64,000 nt of DNA from Bifidobacterium saguini DSM 23967 (GTDB taxonomy: Bacteria; Actinomycetota; Actinomycetes; Actinomycetales; Bifidobacteriaceae), in assembly GCF_000741715.1 (NCBI RefSeq), contig NZ_JGZN01000004.1, positions 104,358 through 168,357 of the forward strand, read 5' to 3'. The position numbers were made by a program, and so were the translations under genes. The notes below the pieces were generated by a model. The model worked only from the letters and a program-made list of their open reading frames with translations, was not told the origin of the DNA and did no database searches. This document shows, one piece after another, positions 1-7,917 of this stretch; the first letter of the stretch is position 1; the number at the start of each line of letters is the position of its first letter.

Positions 1-102
1 GGAAACGCGCATTTCACCCCTTGAATCAGTCAATACTGTCCCCAATTCGATTCATAGCCAGCTCTGATACCATGTCCATATTCATGGAGCAGAGGGGAAT
101 CT

Positions 103-732
103 ATGTCGACGACGCAGACGACGGCTCAAACGCAAACTCATACCCACACACAAACGCAAATGCCCGCTCCCAGTAATGCCGCCTCCATCAACGAAGGCGA
201 TGGCGAACCAGACAGCATGGCACAACCACAGAGCCACAACAGCGGCATCACCGGCGATTGGCGACCGCTTCCGCCGAGCGTGCGGACAGTGTGGCTGATT
301 AACGAGGCGATCCAATGCGCCATTTGGCTTGCAGTCTGCGCTGTGATTGCAGCCGTGTGCATGGCGAATGATTGGTGGGGATTCTGGCAACAACTTATTG
401 TTGGGATTGCCGTAGCCTATGCGGTCCTGGATCTGGCTTCACAACCGTTGCAGACCAAGTATTTGTACGCCTTCACCCGATTCCGCATCGGCGAGCGCGA
501 CCTTGCCACACGCAAAGGCTGGCTGTTCCGTCGCTCCACCACCACGCCATATACGCGTGTGCAACATGTGGATACCAAGCAGAACCCAGTGCAGCGGCAC
601 TTTGGACTGACCACCGTAGTGGTGCACACTGCAGCCGACGAGCATGAGATCGCCGCGCTGGATACCGCGCAGGCCGAACGGCTGGTATCGCTGATCTCCG
701 AACGCGTTGCCGCAGCCAAGGATGATCTGTGA
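103..732 (+). CDS. PH-domain membrane protein, YdbS-like
   Basis: A 209-residue protein with a hydrophilic, Thr/Gln-rich N-terminal tail (about 60 residues, many THTQ repeats). Two membrane segments follow (about 65-90 and 95-115), then a bacterial PH domain (bPH2). The domain shows the family pattern in which an RF.I..R strand is followed by a TPYTRVQHV segment and an FGLTTV strand. Such proteins (YdbS of Bacillus) occur in pairs with a longer YdbT-like partner, and the next gene is that partner. The start ATG follows an AGAGGGG ribosome binding site. Role: membrane protein of unknown mechanism; in Bacillus the YdbST pair gives resistance to certain membrane-active peptides, so function here is only inferred. 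Confidence 0.8.
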   Translation: MSTTQTTAQTQTHTHTQTQMPAPSNAASINEGDGEPDSMAQPQSHNSGITGDWRPLPPSVRTVWLINEAIQCAIWLAVCAVIAAVCMANDWWGFWQQLIVGIAVAYAVLDLASQPLQTKYLYAFTRFRIGERDLATRKGWLFRRSTTTPYTRVQHVDTKQNPVQRHFGLTTVVVHTAADEHEIAALDTAQAERLVSLISERVAAAKDDL

Positions 733-2390
733 TGAACACCGAAAGCACCAGCACCAACTGGCGTAGGCTGCACCCGGCTTCTCTGATCATCGGGGTGGTG
801 GAAACCGCCAAGGGCGTCATCGGACTGTTCTTCGCACTGCTATTCATCGCGCGCAGGGAGCTGTCTGCCATGACCATCGCATTGATCTTTCTCAGCGTTC
901 TGTTCGTCGCGCTCTGCCAGCCTGTCATCAATTGGCTGACCACCCGGTATCAACTGGGACCTGACCAACTTGCGTTCAAGTCGGGTCTGTTCTTTCGCAA
1001 GAATCGAACAATTAGCTATGGTTCGATCCATGCCATCAATAGCTCACAACCTATCTATCTGCAACCGTTTGGGGTAGCGCGACTTACCGTCTCGGCAGCA
1101 GGTGCCGCAGACACCGACATTCGATTGGATGCAGTACCGGCCGCGCTGCAACTTGAATTGGAGCATCTGCGCGCATTGTCGCAGTCCACGGCAGCAGATT
1201 CGAACACCGCCTTGGCAAACGACCCACAGACTCCTGTACCGACACCCGTACCAACATCGAGCAATCCATCACAAAAACCTCTATTCCGCGCCTCCGTAGG
1301 CGATATTCTGCTGTTTGCCATAACGGACATAGGATTTTTGGCCGCGGCGTTCGTGGTGTATGGCTTTGTGCAGCAGGTTCAGGATGTGCTACCGCGCAGC
1401 ATGATGCATGAAGCCGAGCGCTCGGTACAGACTGCGCTCACCGGTGGGCTGTTCTCGATTATTGTGCTGATATTGGCATGTGTAATGCTGCTGCTGATGG
1501 TAAGCATCGTCACCTCGCTGTTGAGATTCTATGGATTCGAGGTATGGCGTCGCGGTGACGATTTGGTGGTGGTTCGCGGACTGTTCACCCGGCACACCAC
1601 GACCATCCCGGTCAGCCGCATTCAAACAGTGACCATTCGTCAATCGATGTTACGCCGGCCGTTCCACCTTTGTTCGGTTGGATTGGGGCTCAGCTCCTCA
1701 ACCGCAAACAGCGGAAGCAGGGAAAGCGGGACTTCGGCGGCGCAAATTCTGCCGGTAATCAGCACCCGGCGCGTGTATGCCGTGTTACGCGAGATATTGC
1801 CGGAGTGGGGGCTGCCGGAAATGTCCGCAGCGCCTGCTGCATCGCCATCACACGTACCGCGCAACGCGGAAGCCACTGCACACGTACCACAATTGCGCTA
1901 TACCGGGCGTACTCTGCTGCGGTATTACCTCACGCTGCCGGTGATCGTAACCTTGGCGATCACCGCCGCAGTGTGGATAGGTTCCGATGCGCATGCTGCA
2001 GTGACGTTGCGCACTTGGTGTGCCATTCCGGACTTAGGTTGGCCTTGGTGGCTGGTGATTGTACCTATCGCACTGGGATTGTGGTGGATGGTGTGTCGTT
2101 TGCTCAAAGCACGGACTGAAGGATTCGCGCTGCTCAGCACTGATGATTCTGGCGCCCGTTGCTCATCGCGCATTCTTGTTACCGGCACACTTCGGCTCAC
2201 CAGATTCGTTTTGGTGACGAGCAGGGCACGAGTGCAATCGATTACGCGGTACACAGCATTGTGGCGCGAATCGCGTGGCATCGAACGCGTGCAGATGTCG
2301 TTGTTTGTGATGAACGGCATCGATGAATTGCGATTCATGTTCCTGCATCGCGCCGATGCCGAGGCTCTGCAGCGGTGGATGGAACAATGA
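732..2390 (+). CDS. PH-domain membrane protein, YdbT-like
   Basis: A 552-residue membrane protein, second gene of a two-gene operon. Its ATG shares one base with the TGA of the first gene (TGATG), so the two are translationally coupled; a GTG three bases earlier is an alternative start. It has paired membrane helices near the N-terminus, another pair at about 190-275 and a third near 400-455. These alternate with bPH2 domains, seen as the repeated pattern of a GLFFRKNR- or GLFTRHTT-like strand followed by a segment ending in an Arg-(Ile/Val)-Gln-like turn. Three PH repeats fit the YdbT family. A Pro/Thr/Ser-rich linker lies at about 160-185. Cellular role unknown. Confidence 0.8.
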   Translation: MNTESTSTNWRRLHPASLIIGVVETAKGVIGLFFALLFIARRELSAMTIALIFLSVLFVALCQPVINWLTTRYQLGPDQLAFKSGLFFRKNRTISYGSIHAINSSQPIYLQPFGVARLTVSAAGAADTDIRLDAVPAALQLELEHLRALSQSTAADSNTALANDPQTPVPTPVPTSSNPSQKPLFRASVGDILLFAITDIGFLAAAFVVYGFVQQVQDVLPRSMMHEAERSVQTALTGGLFSIIVLILACVMLLLMVSIVTSLLRFYGFEVWRRGDDLVVVRGLFTRHTTTIPVSRIQTVTIRQSMLRRPFHLCSVGLGLSSSTANSGSRESGTSAAQILPVISTRRVYAVLREILPEWGLPEMSAAPAASPSHVPRNAEATAHVPQLRYTGRTLLRYYLTLPVIVTLAITAAVWIGSDAHAAVTLRTWCAIPDLGWPWWLVIVPIALGLWWMVCRLLKARTEGFALLSTDDSGARCSSRILVTGTLRLTRFVLVTSRARVQSITRYTALWRESRGIERVQMSLFVMNGIDELRFMFLHRADAEALQRWMEQ

Positions 2391-2391
2391 C

Positions 2392-2423
2392 TGTGGGGCT
2401 CTTCCCGAGAGAAGAGCCCCACA
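2392..2423. terminator. Bidirectional terminator between the PH operon and leuD
   Basis: Perfect 13-bp inverted repeat: TGTGGGGCTCTTC at 2392-2404 and its complement at 2411-2423, with a 6-base loop. It lies immediately after the stop codon of the YdbT-like gene and before the convergent leuD stop, so it can serve both. Confidence 0.8.
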
Positions 2424-2432
2424 TGGGATGCA

Positions 2433-3128
2433 TCAGATAATGCCGCGATCAGCTAGTGGTCCAGCCCAACTGCCGTCATCTTCCGGTTCGCGGGCGGACT
2501 GGATTTGCTCTTCGGGCCAGTGCTTGGCGGGGATGGTCTTGGGCTTGAATGGGAACTTTTCGGCACGCATCTTCTCATAAGCGGCGATATCGTCCTCGTG
2601 CTGCAGCGTCAAATCGATGTCGTCATAGCCGTTCATCAAGCGCCAGCGGGTGTAATCGTTCACCTCGAATGGAAGGGTCACGTCACCGCAGGTCACGGTT
2701 CGAGTTTCCAGCGAAACCGTCATTTCGCGGCCAGGCTCCTCTTCGAGCAGCTTCCACAGCAGCTCGACGGATTCCTGCGGCATAATCGCAGCCAGCACAC
2801 CATTCTTGGCGGTGTTGCCATAGAAGATATCGGCGAAGCTCGGGGCAATCACCACGCGGAAGCCGTAATCATGCAGCGCCCATACAGCGTGCTCACGGGA
2901 GGAGCCGATGCCGAACTCCGGGCCAGCTACCAGAATCTGGCCCTTGCCGGCGTATTCCGGCTGGTTGAGCACAAAGTTCGGATCGCGGCGCCATGCGTAG
3001 AATAGGGCGTCATCGAAGCCGGACTTGGTCACGCGCTTCAGGAATACTGCCGGAATAATCTGATCAGTATCCACATTGGAGCGGCGCAGCGGCACGCCCA
3101 CGCCGGTCAAAGTAGTGAGTTTTTCCAT
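2433..3128 (-). CDS. leuD: 3-isopropylmalate dehydratase, small subunit
   Basis: Small (swivelling-domain) subunit of isopropylmalate isomerase, which converts 2-isopropylmalate to 3-isopropylmalate in leucine biosynthesis with LeuC. At 231 residues it is slightly longer than the usual 195-205 because of a C-terminal extension. Family motifs are visible: the [10 protein letters not shown] segment near residue 18, [13 protein letters not shown] near 70, and the YGNTAKNG segment near 105. An AAAGGACG ribosome binding site precedes the ATG. It lies 13 bp downstream of leuC on the same strand, so the two form one operon. Confidence 0.95.
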   Translation of the reverse strand: MEKLTTLTGVGVPLRRSNVDTDQIIPAVFLKRVTKSGFDDALFYAWRRDPNFVLNQPEYAGKGQILVAGPEFGIGSSREHAVWALHDYGFRVVIAPSFADIFYGNTAKNGVLAAIMPQESVELLWKLLEEEPGREMTVSLETRTVTCGDVTLPFEVNDYTRWRLMNGYDDIDLTLQHEDDIAAYEKMRAEKFPFKPKTIPAKHWPEEQIQSAREPEDDGSWAGPLADRGII

Positions 3129-3141
3129 AATCTAACGTCCT

Positions 3142-4545
3142 TTACAGATCAGCCGGGCTGGAAATCGTGCCGCGGATTGCGGTGGCGGCGGCAACGGCTG
3201 GAGAGGCCAGATGCGTGCGCGAGCCCTTGCCCTGACGGCCTTCAAAGTTACGGTTCGACGTCGAAATCGAGCGCTCGTTCGGCACCAGCTTGTCCGGGTT
3301 CATGCCGAGGCACATCGAGCAGCCGGCGTTACGCCATTCGGCACCGAAGTCCTTGAACACCTTGTCAAGTCCTTCCTTCTCCGCTTCCAAACGCACGCGG
3401 GAGGATGCCGGCACGACCAGCACACGGTGAATCGAATCGGCCTTGTGACGGCCCTTCATAATTGCGGCGGCCTGGCGCAGATCGTCAATGCGGCCGTTGG
3501 TGCAGGAGCCAATGAACACGGTATCCACGGCAATGTCCTTAATCGGCATGCCGGGCTTCAGACCCATGTATTTGATTGCGCGCTCAGCTGCGGAACGCTC
3601 GGTAGCGTCGGCAATCTTGGCCGGATCCGGCACATCAGCGGTGATCGGCAGACCCTGACCGGGGTTGGTGCCCCAAGTCACATATGGGCCAAGCTTCGTG
3701 GCGTCAATATCCACCACCTTGTCGAATACGGCGTCGTCATCGGTCTTCAGCGTCTTCCAATACGCCACGGCCTTGTCCCACATCTCACCTTCCGGCGCAT
3801 GCGGGCGCCCCTTCAGATATTCGAACGTGGTCTCATCAGGAGCAATCATGCCGGCGCGGGCACCTGCCTCAATGGACATGTTGCACACGGTCATGCGCTC
3901 GTCCATCGTAAGGTTGCGAATGGCCTCGCCGCGATACTCGATCACGTAGCCCTGGCCGCCGCCGGTACCGATCTTGGCGATAATCGCCAGAATAATGTCC
4001 TTGGCGGTGGCGTCCGCCGGCAGCTTGCCGTTGACGTTAATGGCCATCGTCTTGAACGGCTTCAGGCTCAGGGTCTGCGTGGCCATCACATGCTCGACCT
4101 CGGAAGTACCGATGCCGAATGCGAGAGCACCGAACGCGCCATGAGTAGAGGTGTGCGAATCGCCGCACACGATGGTCATACCCGGCTGAGTCAAGCCCAG
4201 AATCGGGGCGAACGCGTGCACGATGCCCTGGTCGGCATCGCCCAGCGGGTGCAGTCGCACACCGAATTCCTTGCAGTTCTTCTCCAAAGTGCTCAGCTGC
4301 AGGGCGCTCGTCTTGTCCGGATTCGGTCGATCGATATCCACGGTCGGGGTGTTGTGATCCTCAGTGGCGATGAGCTGATCGACGTGGCGCGGCTTACGGC
4401 CGGCCAAACGCAGGCCTTCGAATGCCTGCGGACTGGTGACCTCGTGCATGAGCATCAAATCGATGTACAGCAGATCGGGAGCGCCGTCGCCGCCCTTGCG
4501 CACCAGATGATCGGCCCAGACCTTCTCGGCCAGTGTCGTTCCCAT
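3142..4545 (-). CDS. leuC: 3-isopropylmalate dehydratase, large subunit
   Basis: Aconitase-family large subunit, 467 residues, the standard length. It carries the [4Fe-4S] cluster; the three cysteine ligands are visible as C348 (in [14 protein letters not shown]), C409 and C412 (in [11 protein letters not shown]). The [33 protein letters not shown] region lies near residues 125-150. It starts [10 protein letters not shown] after a TTGGAGGAA ribosome binding site. Divergently transcribed from the IclR-type gene at 4838; in other actinobacteria leuCD is controlled by the neighbouring IclR regulator (LtbR/NdgR). Confidence 0.96.
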   Translation of the reverse strand: MGTTLAEKVWADHLVRKGGDGAPDLLYIDLMLMHEVTSPQAFEGLRLAGRKPRHVDQLIATEDHNTPTVDIDRPNPDKTSALQLSTLEKNCKEFGVRLHPLGDADQGIVHAFAPILGLTQPGMTIVCGDSHTSTHGAFGALAFGIGTSEVEHVMATQTLSLKPFKTMAINVNGKLPADATAKDIILAIIAKIGTGGGQGYVIEYRGEAIRNLTMDERMTVCNMSIEAGARAGMIAPDETTFEYLKGRPHAPEGEMWDKAVAYWKTLKTDDDAVFDKVVDIDATKLGPYVTWGTNPGQGLPITADVPDPAKIADATERSAAERAIKYMGLKPGMPIKDIAVDTVFIGSCTNGRIDDLRQAAAIMKGRHKADSIHRVLVVPASSRVRLEAEKEGLDKVFKDFGAEWRNAGCSMCLGMNPDKLVPNERSISTSNRNFEGRQGKGSRTHLASPAVAAATAIRGTISSPADL

Positions 4546-4777
4546 AGTGTTCCTCCAAAAAATTCCGCGCGAGGTATTGTGTTCGCGCCTTGTTCGTGGT
4601 ATAAGCCTATGTGGTCATGTTGGGCTCGGCCTTGCTCAGGCCGGATATTGAGATAACCGCGTTAATACTTGTTTTTGCGTTGCTTCGTGCTGTCCGTGGA
4701 TACCTTATATACTGTGTCAAGTTGCTCTTGTGCGCCGATTTCTAACATCGTGGATGATGTTTTGAGCAGCGACCACC

Positions 4778-4816
4778 AAGTGAGACACTTCCTCGATTTG
4801 GTATTTCACTATGTGA
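4778..4816. promoter_or_regulatory. Two dyads in the leuCD / IclR divergent promoter region
   Basis: Two short perfect dyads: AAGTGAGACACTT at 4778-4790 and TCACTATGTGA at 4806-4816. Both use GTGA/TCAC-type half-sites and lie 22-60 bp upstream of the IclR-type start codon. Position suggests autoregulation and control of leuCD by the adjacent regulator; this is inference. The rest of the 292-bp gap shows a GGCCTTGCTCAGGCC hairpin near 4631 in the leuC leader, but I see no T-box or riboswitch. Confidence 0.4.
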
Positions 4817-4837
4817 GATGGCATAATCACATGTATT

Positions 4838-5653
4838 ATGACTGATTCCCAAGAAGAACCTTTAGAAGCCGGCACCACCGCGCCCGAGTCGCTTGAGACC
4901 GCCCCTGCTGCAGCAGCCACACCTGCGTCCGACGGGGAGATTCATTCCGGCGTTGGTGTGCTCGATAAAACCGTGAAAATTCTCGACGCGCTCGAATCCG
5001 GACCGTCCACGCTCGGCCAGCTCGTTGCCGCCACCGGCCTGGCCCGACCGACCGCACACCGTTTGGCCATTGCGCTTGAGCGCCATCGCTTCGTACTGCG
5101 CGATCAGCATGGCCGATTTGTTCTGGGCTCTCGCTTCGCCGAACTCGCTGCAGCAGCCGGCGAGGATCGCCTGTTGACTGCCGCTGGCCCGATCCTGCAG
5201 ACCCTGCTCGACCGCACCGGCGAATCCGCACAGATTTACCGCCGTCAGGGCGACCAGCGCGTGTGCATCGCCGCTGTGGAACGCGTCTCCGGTCTGCGCG
5301 ATTCGATTCCGGTGGGCGCCATGCTGTCGATGGAAGCCGGTTCAGCCGCTCAAATCCTGCTGGCTTGGGAAGATTCCGAACGTCTGCACCAGGGTCTGCG
5401 TCATGCGAAGTTCACCGCCACCAAGCTGGCCGCCGTCCGCAAGCGCGGCTGGTCTGAGTCCGTGAACGAGCGCGAAGAGGGCGTGTGCTCCATCTCCGCT
5501 CCGATTCGCAACGCCTCCGGCCAGGTCATCGCTGCTATCTCCATTTCCGGCCCGACCGGCCGTATGGGTGCAGCTCCCGGCCGCCGTTATGCTCCGCTGG
5601 TCATGGCTGCTGGCAAGTATCTGACCGAAGCCCTAGTAAAGGCCGTCCGCTAG
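4838..5653 (+). CDS. IclR-family transcriptional regulator (LtbR/NdgR type)
   Basis: A 271-residue protein. After an acidic, Ala/Glu-rich N-terminal extension of about 40 residues comes a winged helix-turn-helix (about 45-110: VLDKTVKILDAL, then LGQLVAATGLARPTAHRLAIAL). The IclR effector domain follows, with the usual CSISAPIRNASGQVIAAISISGP block near 215-240. The position, divergent from leuCD, matches LtbR of Corynebacterium and NdgR of Streptomyces, which control leucine biosynthesis. The assignment to that role is by context. The N-terminal extension may mean that the real start is downstream, but no better start is evident. Confidence 0.85.
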   Translation: MTDSQEEPLEAGTTAPESLETAPAAAATPASDGEIHSGVGVLDKTVKILDALESGPSTLGQLVAATGLARPTAHRLAIALERHRFVLRDQHGRFVLGSRFAELAAAAGEDRLLTAAGPILQTLLDRTGESAQIYRRQGDQRVCIAAVERVSGLRDSIPVGAMLSMEAGSAAQILLAWEDSERLHQGLRHAKFTATKLAAVRKRGWSESVNEREEGVCSISAPIRNASGQVIAAISISGPTGRMGAAPGRRYAPLVMAAGKYLTEALVKAVR

Positions 5654-5740
5654 TTCCTCTTTACTCATTGATATACAAAGGTTGCTCGCCGGAATATCCC
5701 AGTGATCAACCTTTTGTCATGCATGAGCAACTATTTGCCC

Positions 5741-5890
5741 GTTGACTGTAGGTTTTTGAACACCGACTGTAGGGAATTGAACTCTGACTGTAGGATTCCT
5801 AACGTATTTCGTTCAAAAACCTACAGTCTTTGTTGAAATTCCTACAGTTTTTGTTCAAAAACCTACAGTCAACAGACTCAACTTACAGTC
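5741..5890. repeat. Phased 21-bp repeat array, half inverted
   Basis: Three direct copies of an 18-bp unit beginning GACTGTAGG start at 5744, 5765 and 5786, exactly 21 bp apart. They are followed by inverted copies ending CCTACAGTC/T at 5820, 5841 and 5862, again 21 bp apart, and a weaker CTTACAGTC at 5882. The outermost arms (5741-5761 and 5853-5873) are a perfect 21-bp inverted repeat. The array fills most of the 322-bp gap between the IclR-type stop and the metallophosphoesterase stop, so it is not in a promoter. The first 80 bp of the gap show nothing. Confidence 0.85.
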
Positions 5891-5975
5891 AACAGACTCA
5901 AAGATGGTGTAGCAGCAACTCGCAATCACTCAGACTCGCCAACAGTACAGACTGTGAACCTTCACATACCTCAAT

Positions 5976-7292
5976 TCACGGCAGATTGATGGCAATATCG
6001 TGGAATACGTCAGCCACTTTGTTCCAGAACGATGGCTTGCGCAGCAAATCGTCGCCCTCACCCTCGCCGGGCGTCGCTTGGTTCACCGCATAGGTGTACG
6101 CCTGTTTAGATGAGCTGGGCTTGCCGACGAGCTCGCCGAATTCCAACAATTGCGTACGCGGCTCATACGGGTGCCGAATATCGAATTCGATCAATCGCGT
6201 TGCACGTTTCGCTGGTGCCGGACCGTAAGTATTGAACCCGCAGGTCGGCGTGGCAATCAACGTGATTCCTTCACGCTCCCCCACAAAACCATTGCGATGA
6301 TCATGGCCTGCAGCCACGGCAAAATAGCCACCGGTATCCCGCAAAATCGCAAATTCATCTGACTGATCCGGGCAAGAGATCCCCTCACCGAGATACCCGC
6401 CAGGCTGGGTGTGTTCCTCATCAAGAACGTAATAGGTATTGGCATGATTGCGATACCCCTGCATTGCGTAAGCAGTGTTGGGTTGCACCGGCTTGAGCAC
6501 ATCGTAATATTCCGGCAGCGGCATGTGCTGGAATACCATCGACTTCACCATCGGGTACGAATCAGATATCATCTCTTCCACATCCGATTCTCCGCTCAGC
6601 AATCCCGGCACTCGACGCAGAAAATCAAGCGCACGCTCAGAGGGCACTCCGAAACCGCCGCCATGCGCATAGTCTCCTGAATCCAGAATGACCAAGCCCA
6701 TCACGTTGCGACTGTTTTCTACATCCCTTACTGGCAACGCCAACGTACCCAGCTCACACGTATATATGGTCTGGTCAGGAAGCAACGCGTCAGCCGCATT
6801 AATGCAACCAGGGAATTCACGATATATGGCATCAAGCTCGGCATTGCTTAATCCGCATTGAAAATCATGGTTGCCGTAGGTCACTACCCACGGCACTTTA
6901 CGAGCTTCAAGAGGCGCCACGAATTGGGCGGTTGCCTCACGCACCATAGTGCGCGTCTTCTCTAGAGCGCTCTCGCTAATGAAGTCTTCACTCCAGCGGC
7001 GTTTACGGAACGAACCGGCGAACGACGGACTGAATCCGGCAATCTGATTGCCGGAGAACACCACCAAATCCGGACGCGTGGCGTCAAGGCTTGCTTCGAT
7101 CAGCGCAATCGTATCTTTGGCGATTTTCGGCCCATCTTGAATGTCAGCCACCTGCAATACGCGGAATTTACCAGACGTGTGGAATTGCAGTCGGCCAAGT
7201 CGCGCGGAAATAGAAACCGGACGATCATCCCCGGCTTCGACCGGCTTGATGCGTGGCTTAAAACCTTCAGGAGCTCGCTGTGTTTCCGTCAT
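5976..7292 (-). CDS. Metallophosphoesterase (calcineurin-like)
   Basis: A 438-residue phosphoesterase when started at MTETQRAPEG. An upstream in-frame extension is Cys/Arg-rich, overlaps a hairpin repeat and is unlikely to be coding. Metal-binding motifs are in order: the D of VLQVADIQDG near residue 50, the FSGNQ segment near 80, GNHDF near 140, and AAGHDHRNG near 340. The SGNQ segment replaces the usual GD of the second motif with GN. No signal peptide is visible with the chosen start. Related proteins are annotated as purple-acid-phosphatase-like or YkuE-like; the substrate cannot be told from sequence. Confidence 0.85.
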   Translation of the reverse strand: MTETQRAPEGFKPRIKPVEAGDDRPVSISARLGRLQFHTSGKFRVLQVADIQDGPKIAKDTIALIEASLDATRPDLVVFSGNQIAGFSPSFAGSFRKRRWSEDFISESALEKTRTMVREATAQFVAPLEARKVPWVVTYGNHDFQCGLSNAELDAIYREFPGCINAADALLPDQTIYTCELGTLALPVRDVENSRNVMGLVILDSGDYAHGGGFGVPSERALDFLRRVPGLLSGESDVEEMISDSYPMVKSMVFQHMPLPEYYDVLKPVQPNTAYAMQGYRNHANTYYVLDEEHTQPGGYLGEGISCPDQSDEFAILRDTGGYFAVAAGHDHRNGFVGEREGITLIATPTCGFNTYGPAPAKRATRLIEFDIRHPYEPRTQLLEFGELVGKPSSSKQAYTYAVNQATPGEGEGDDLLRKPSFWNKVADVFHDIAINLP

Positions 7293-7348
7293 GCACACCA
7301 CTGTACACATGCAATCTTGAAACAGACGGCAGTCGCGCAGGCAAAACA

Positions 7349-7457
7349 GGCCGTATGTACGCGCTCTGACGCACCCGCCGCGCACATACTGCCGAATAAC
7401 AGCCCAATACAGGCAGTGACTGCGCGCCGCATACGTGCAGACGCGCAGTTGCTGCCT
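7349..7457. repeat. GGCAGTnACTGCGCG hairpin repeats, copy set 1
   Basis: Two tandem hairpins. The second is clear: AGGCAGTGACTGCGCG at 7411-7426 pairs with CGCGCAGTTGCTGCCT at 7442-7457 across a 15-base loop. The first is degenerate: GGCCGTATGTACGCGC at 7349-7364 against GCGCACATACTGCC at 7380-7393. Each arm itself contains a GCAGT-n-ACTGC palindrome. The same family recurs three times at 24202-24374. Confidence 0.75.
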
Positions 7458-7489
7458 GCAGCGTCCCCACCACCATGCATCCAAGCAAA

Positions 7490-7519
7490 AGAAAAGGCCC
7501 ACCGGAGTGGGCCTTTTCT
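7490..7519. terminator. Strong hairpin terminator
   Basis: Perfect 13-bp stem AGAAAAGGCCCAC (7490-7502) with its complement at 7507-7519 and a 4-base loop. The arms end in A/T tracts so it can act in both directions. It lies about 200 bp upstream of the metallophosphoesterase start, so what it terminates is not obvious; an unannotated small transcript is possible. Confidence 0.7.
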
Positions 7520-7769
7520 ACAAGTTCAACTTTACGAGCAGAATCTCTGCACAACATCATCGTTGCAACGGTAAGTCTTTCCAATGCCCGTCCAACGTAA
7601 CAGTCCTCGTGACCATACACTACTTGTGGGCTCTGCTCTGTTCAGTTGTTCTTGTACCTCATAATCTATTCACGTAGGTCTGATACCGCAAGTTGCATAC
7701 CGCTGTTGTTCGGTTTTTATCGCAACTGTTCAATCAAACTCAGTTACATCCAATAAACGAACGGTTACT

Positions 7770-7813
7770 TTCGATTCGAACCCGTCCAATGTTTGTTTCT
7801 GTTCGATTCGAAC
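7770..7813. promoter_or_regulatory. Tandem TTCGATTCGAAC motif upstream of ppk
   Basis: The 12-mer TTCGATTCGAAC occurs at 7770-7781 and again at 7802-7813, 32 bp apart (about three helical turns) and 105-150 bp upstream of the ppk start. Related CGAACG/GTTCGG fragments flank it. It may bind a regulator of ppk; no known consensus was recognised. Confidence 0.35.
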
Positions 7814-7917
7814 GAATTTCCGGCGTGTCGCACACAACTTCAACACCAACATGAACGGAGTCTGAACTCTGGCGCGTAACCGCGAATCCGGCCACACCAA
7901 AGCCTACGATGTAAGCT

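Larger units (their letters stand above)
7293..7917. other. Gene-free region upstream of ppk
   Basis: A 625-bp gap with no credible coding sequence. It holds a hairpin-forming repeat pair (7349-7457), a strong terminator hairpin (7490-7519) and a tandem TTCGATTCGAAC motif (7770 and 7802). The stretch 7520-7769 shows nothing I can identify. No tRNA can be folded around the TTCGA motifs. Confidence 0.6.

Noticed and set aside
4546..4837. T-box or leucine leader in front of leuC
   Set aside because: No T-box sequence and no Leu-codon-rich leader peptide; only a short GGCCTTGCTCAGGCC hairpin.
5741..5890. CRISPR array
   Set aside because: Spacers are only about 3 bp, the units switch orientation midway, and no cas genes are present.
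7293..7502. Extended N-terminus of the metallophosphoesterase
   Set aside because: The extension runs through hairpin repeats, is rich in Cys and Arg, and lacks homology to phosphoesterase N-termini.
7766..7815. tRNA gene near the TTCGATTCGAAC repeats
   Set aside because: T-loop-like words are present but no acceptor, D or anticodon stems can be paired around them.
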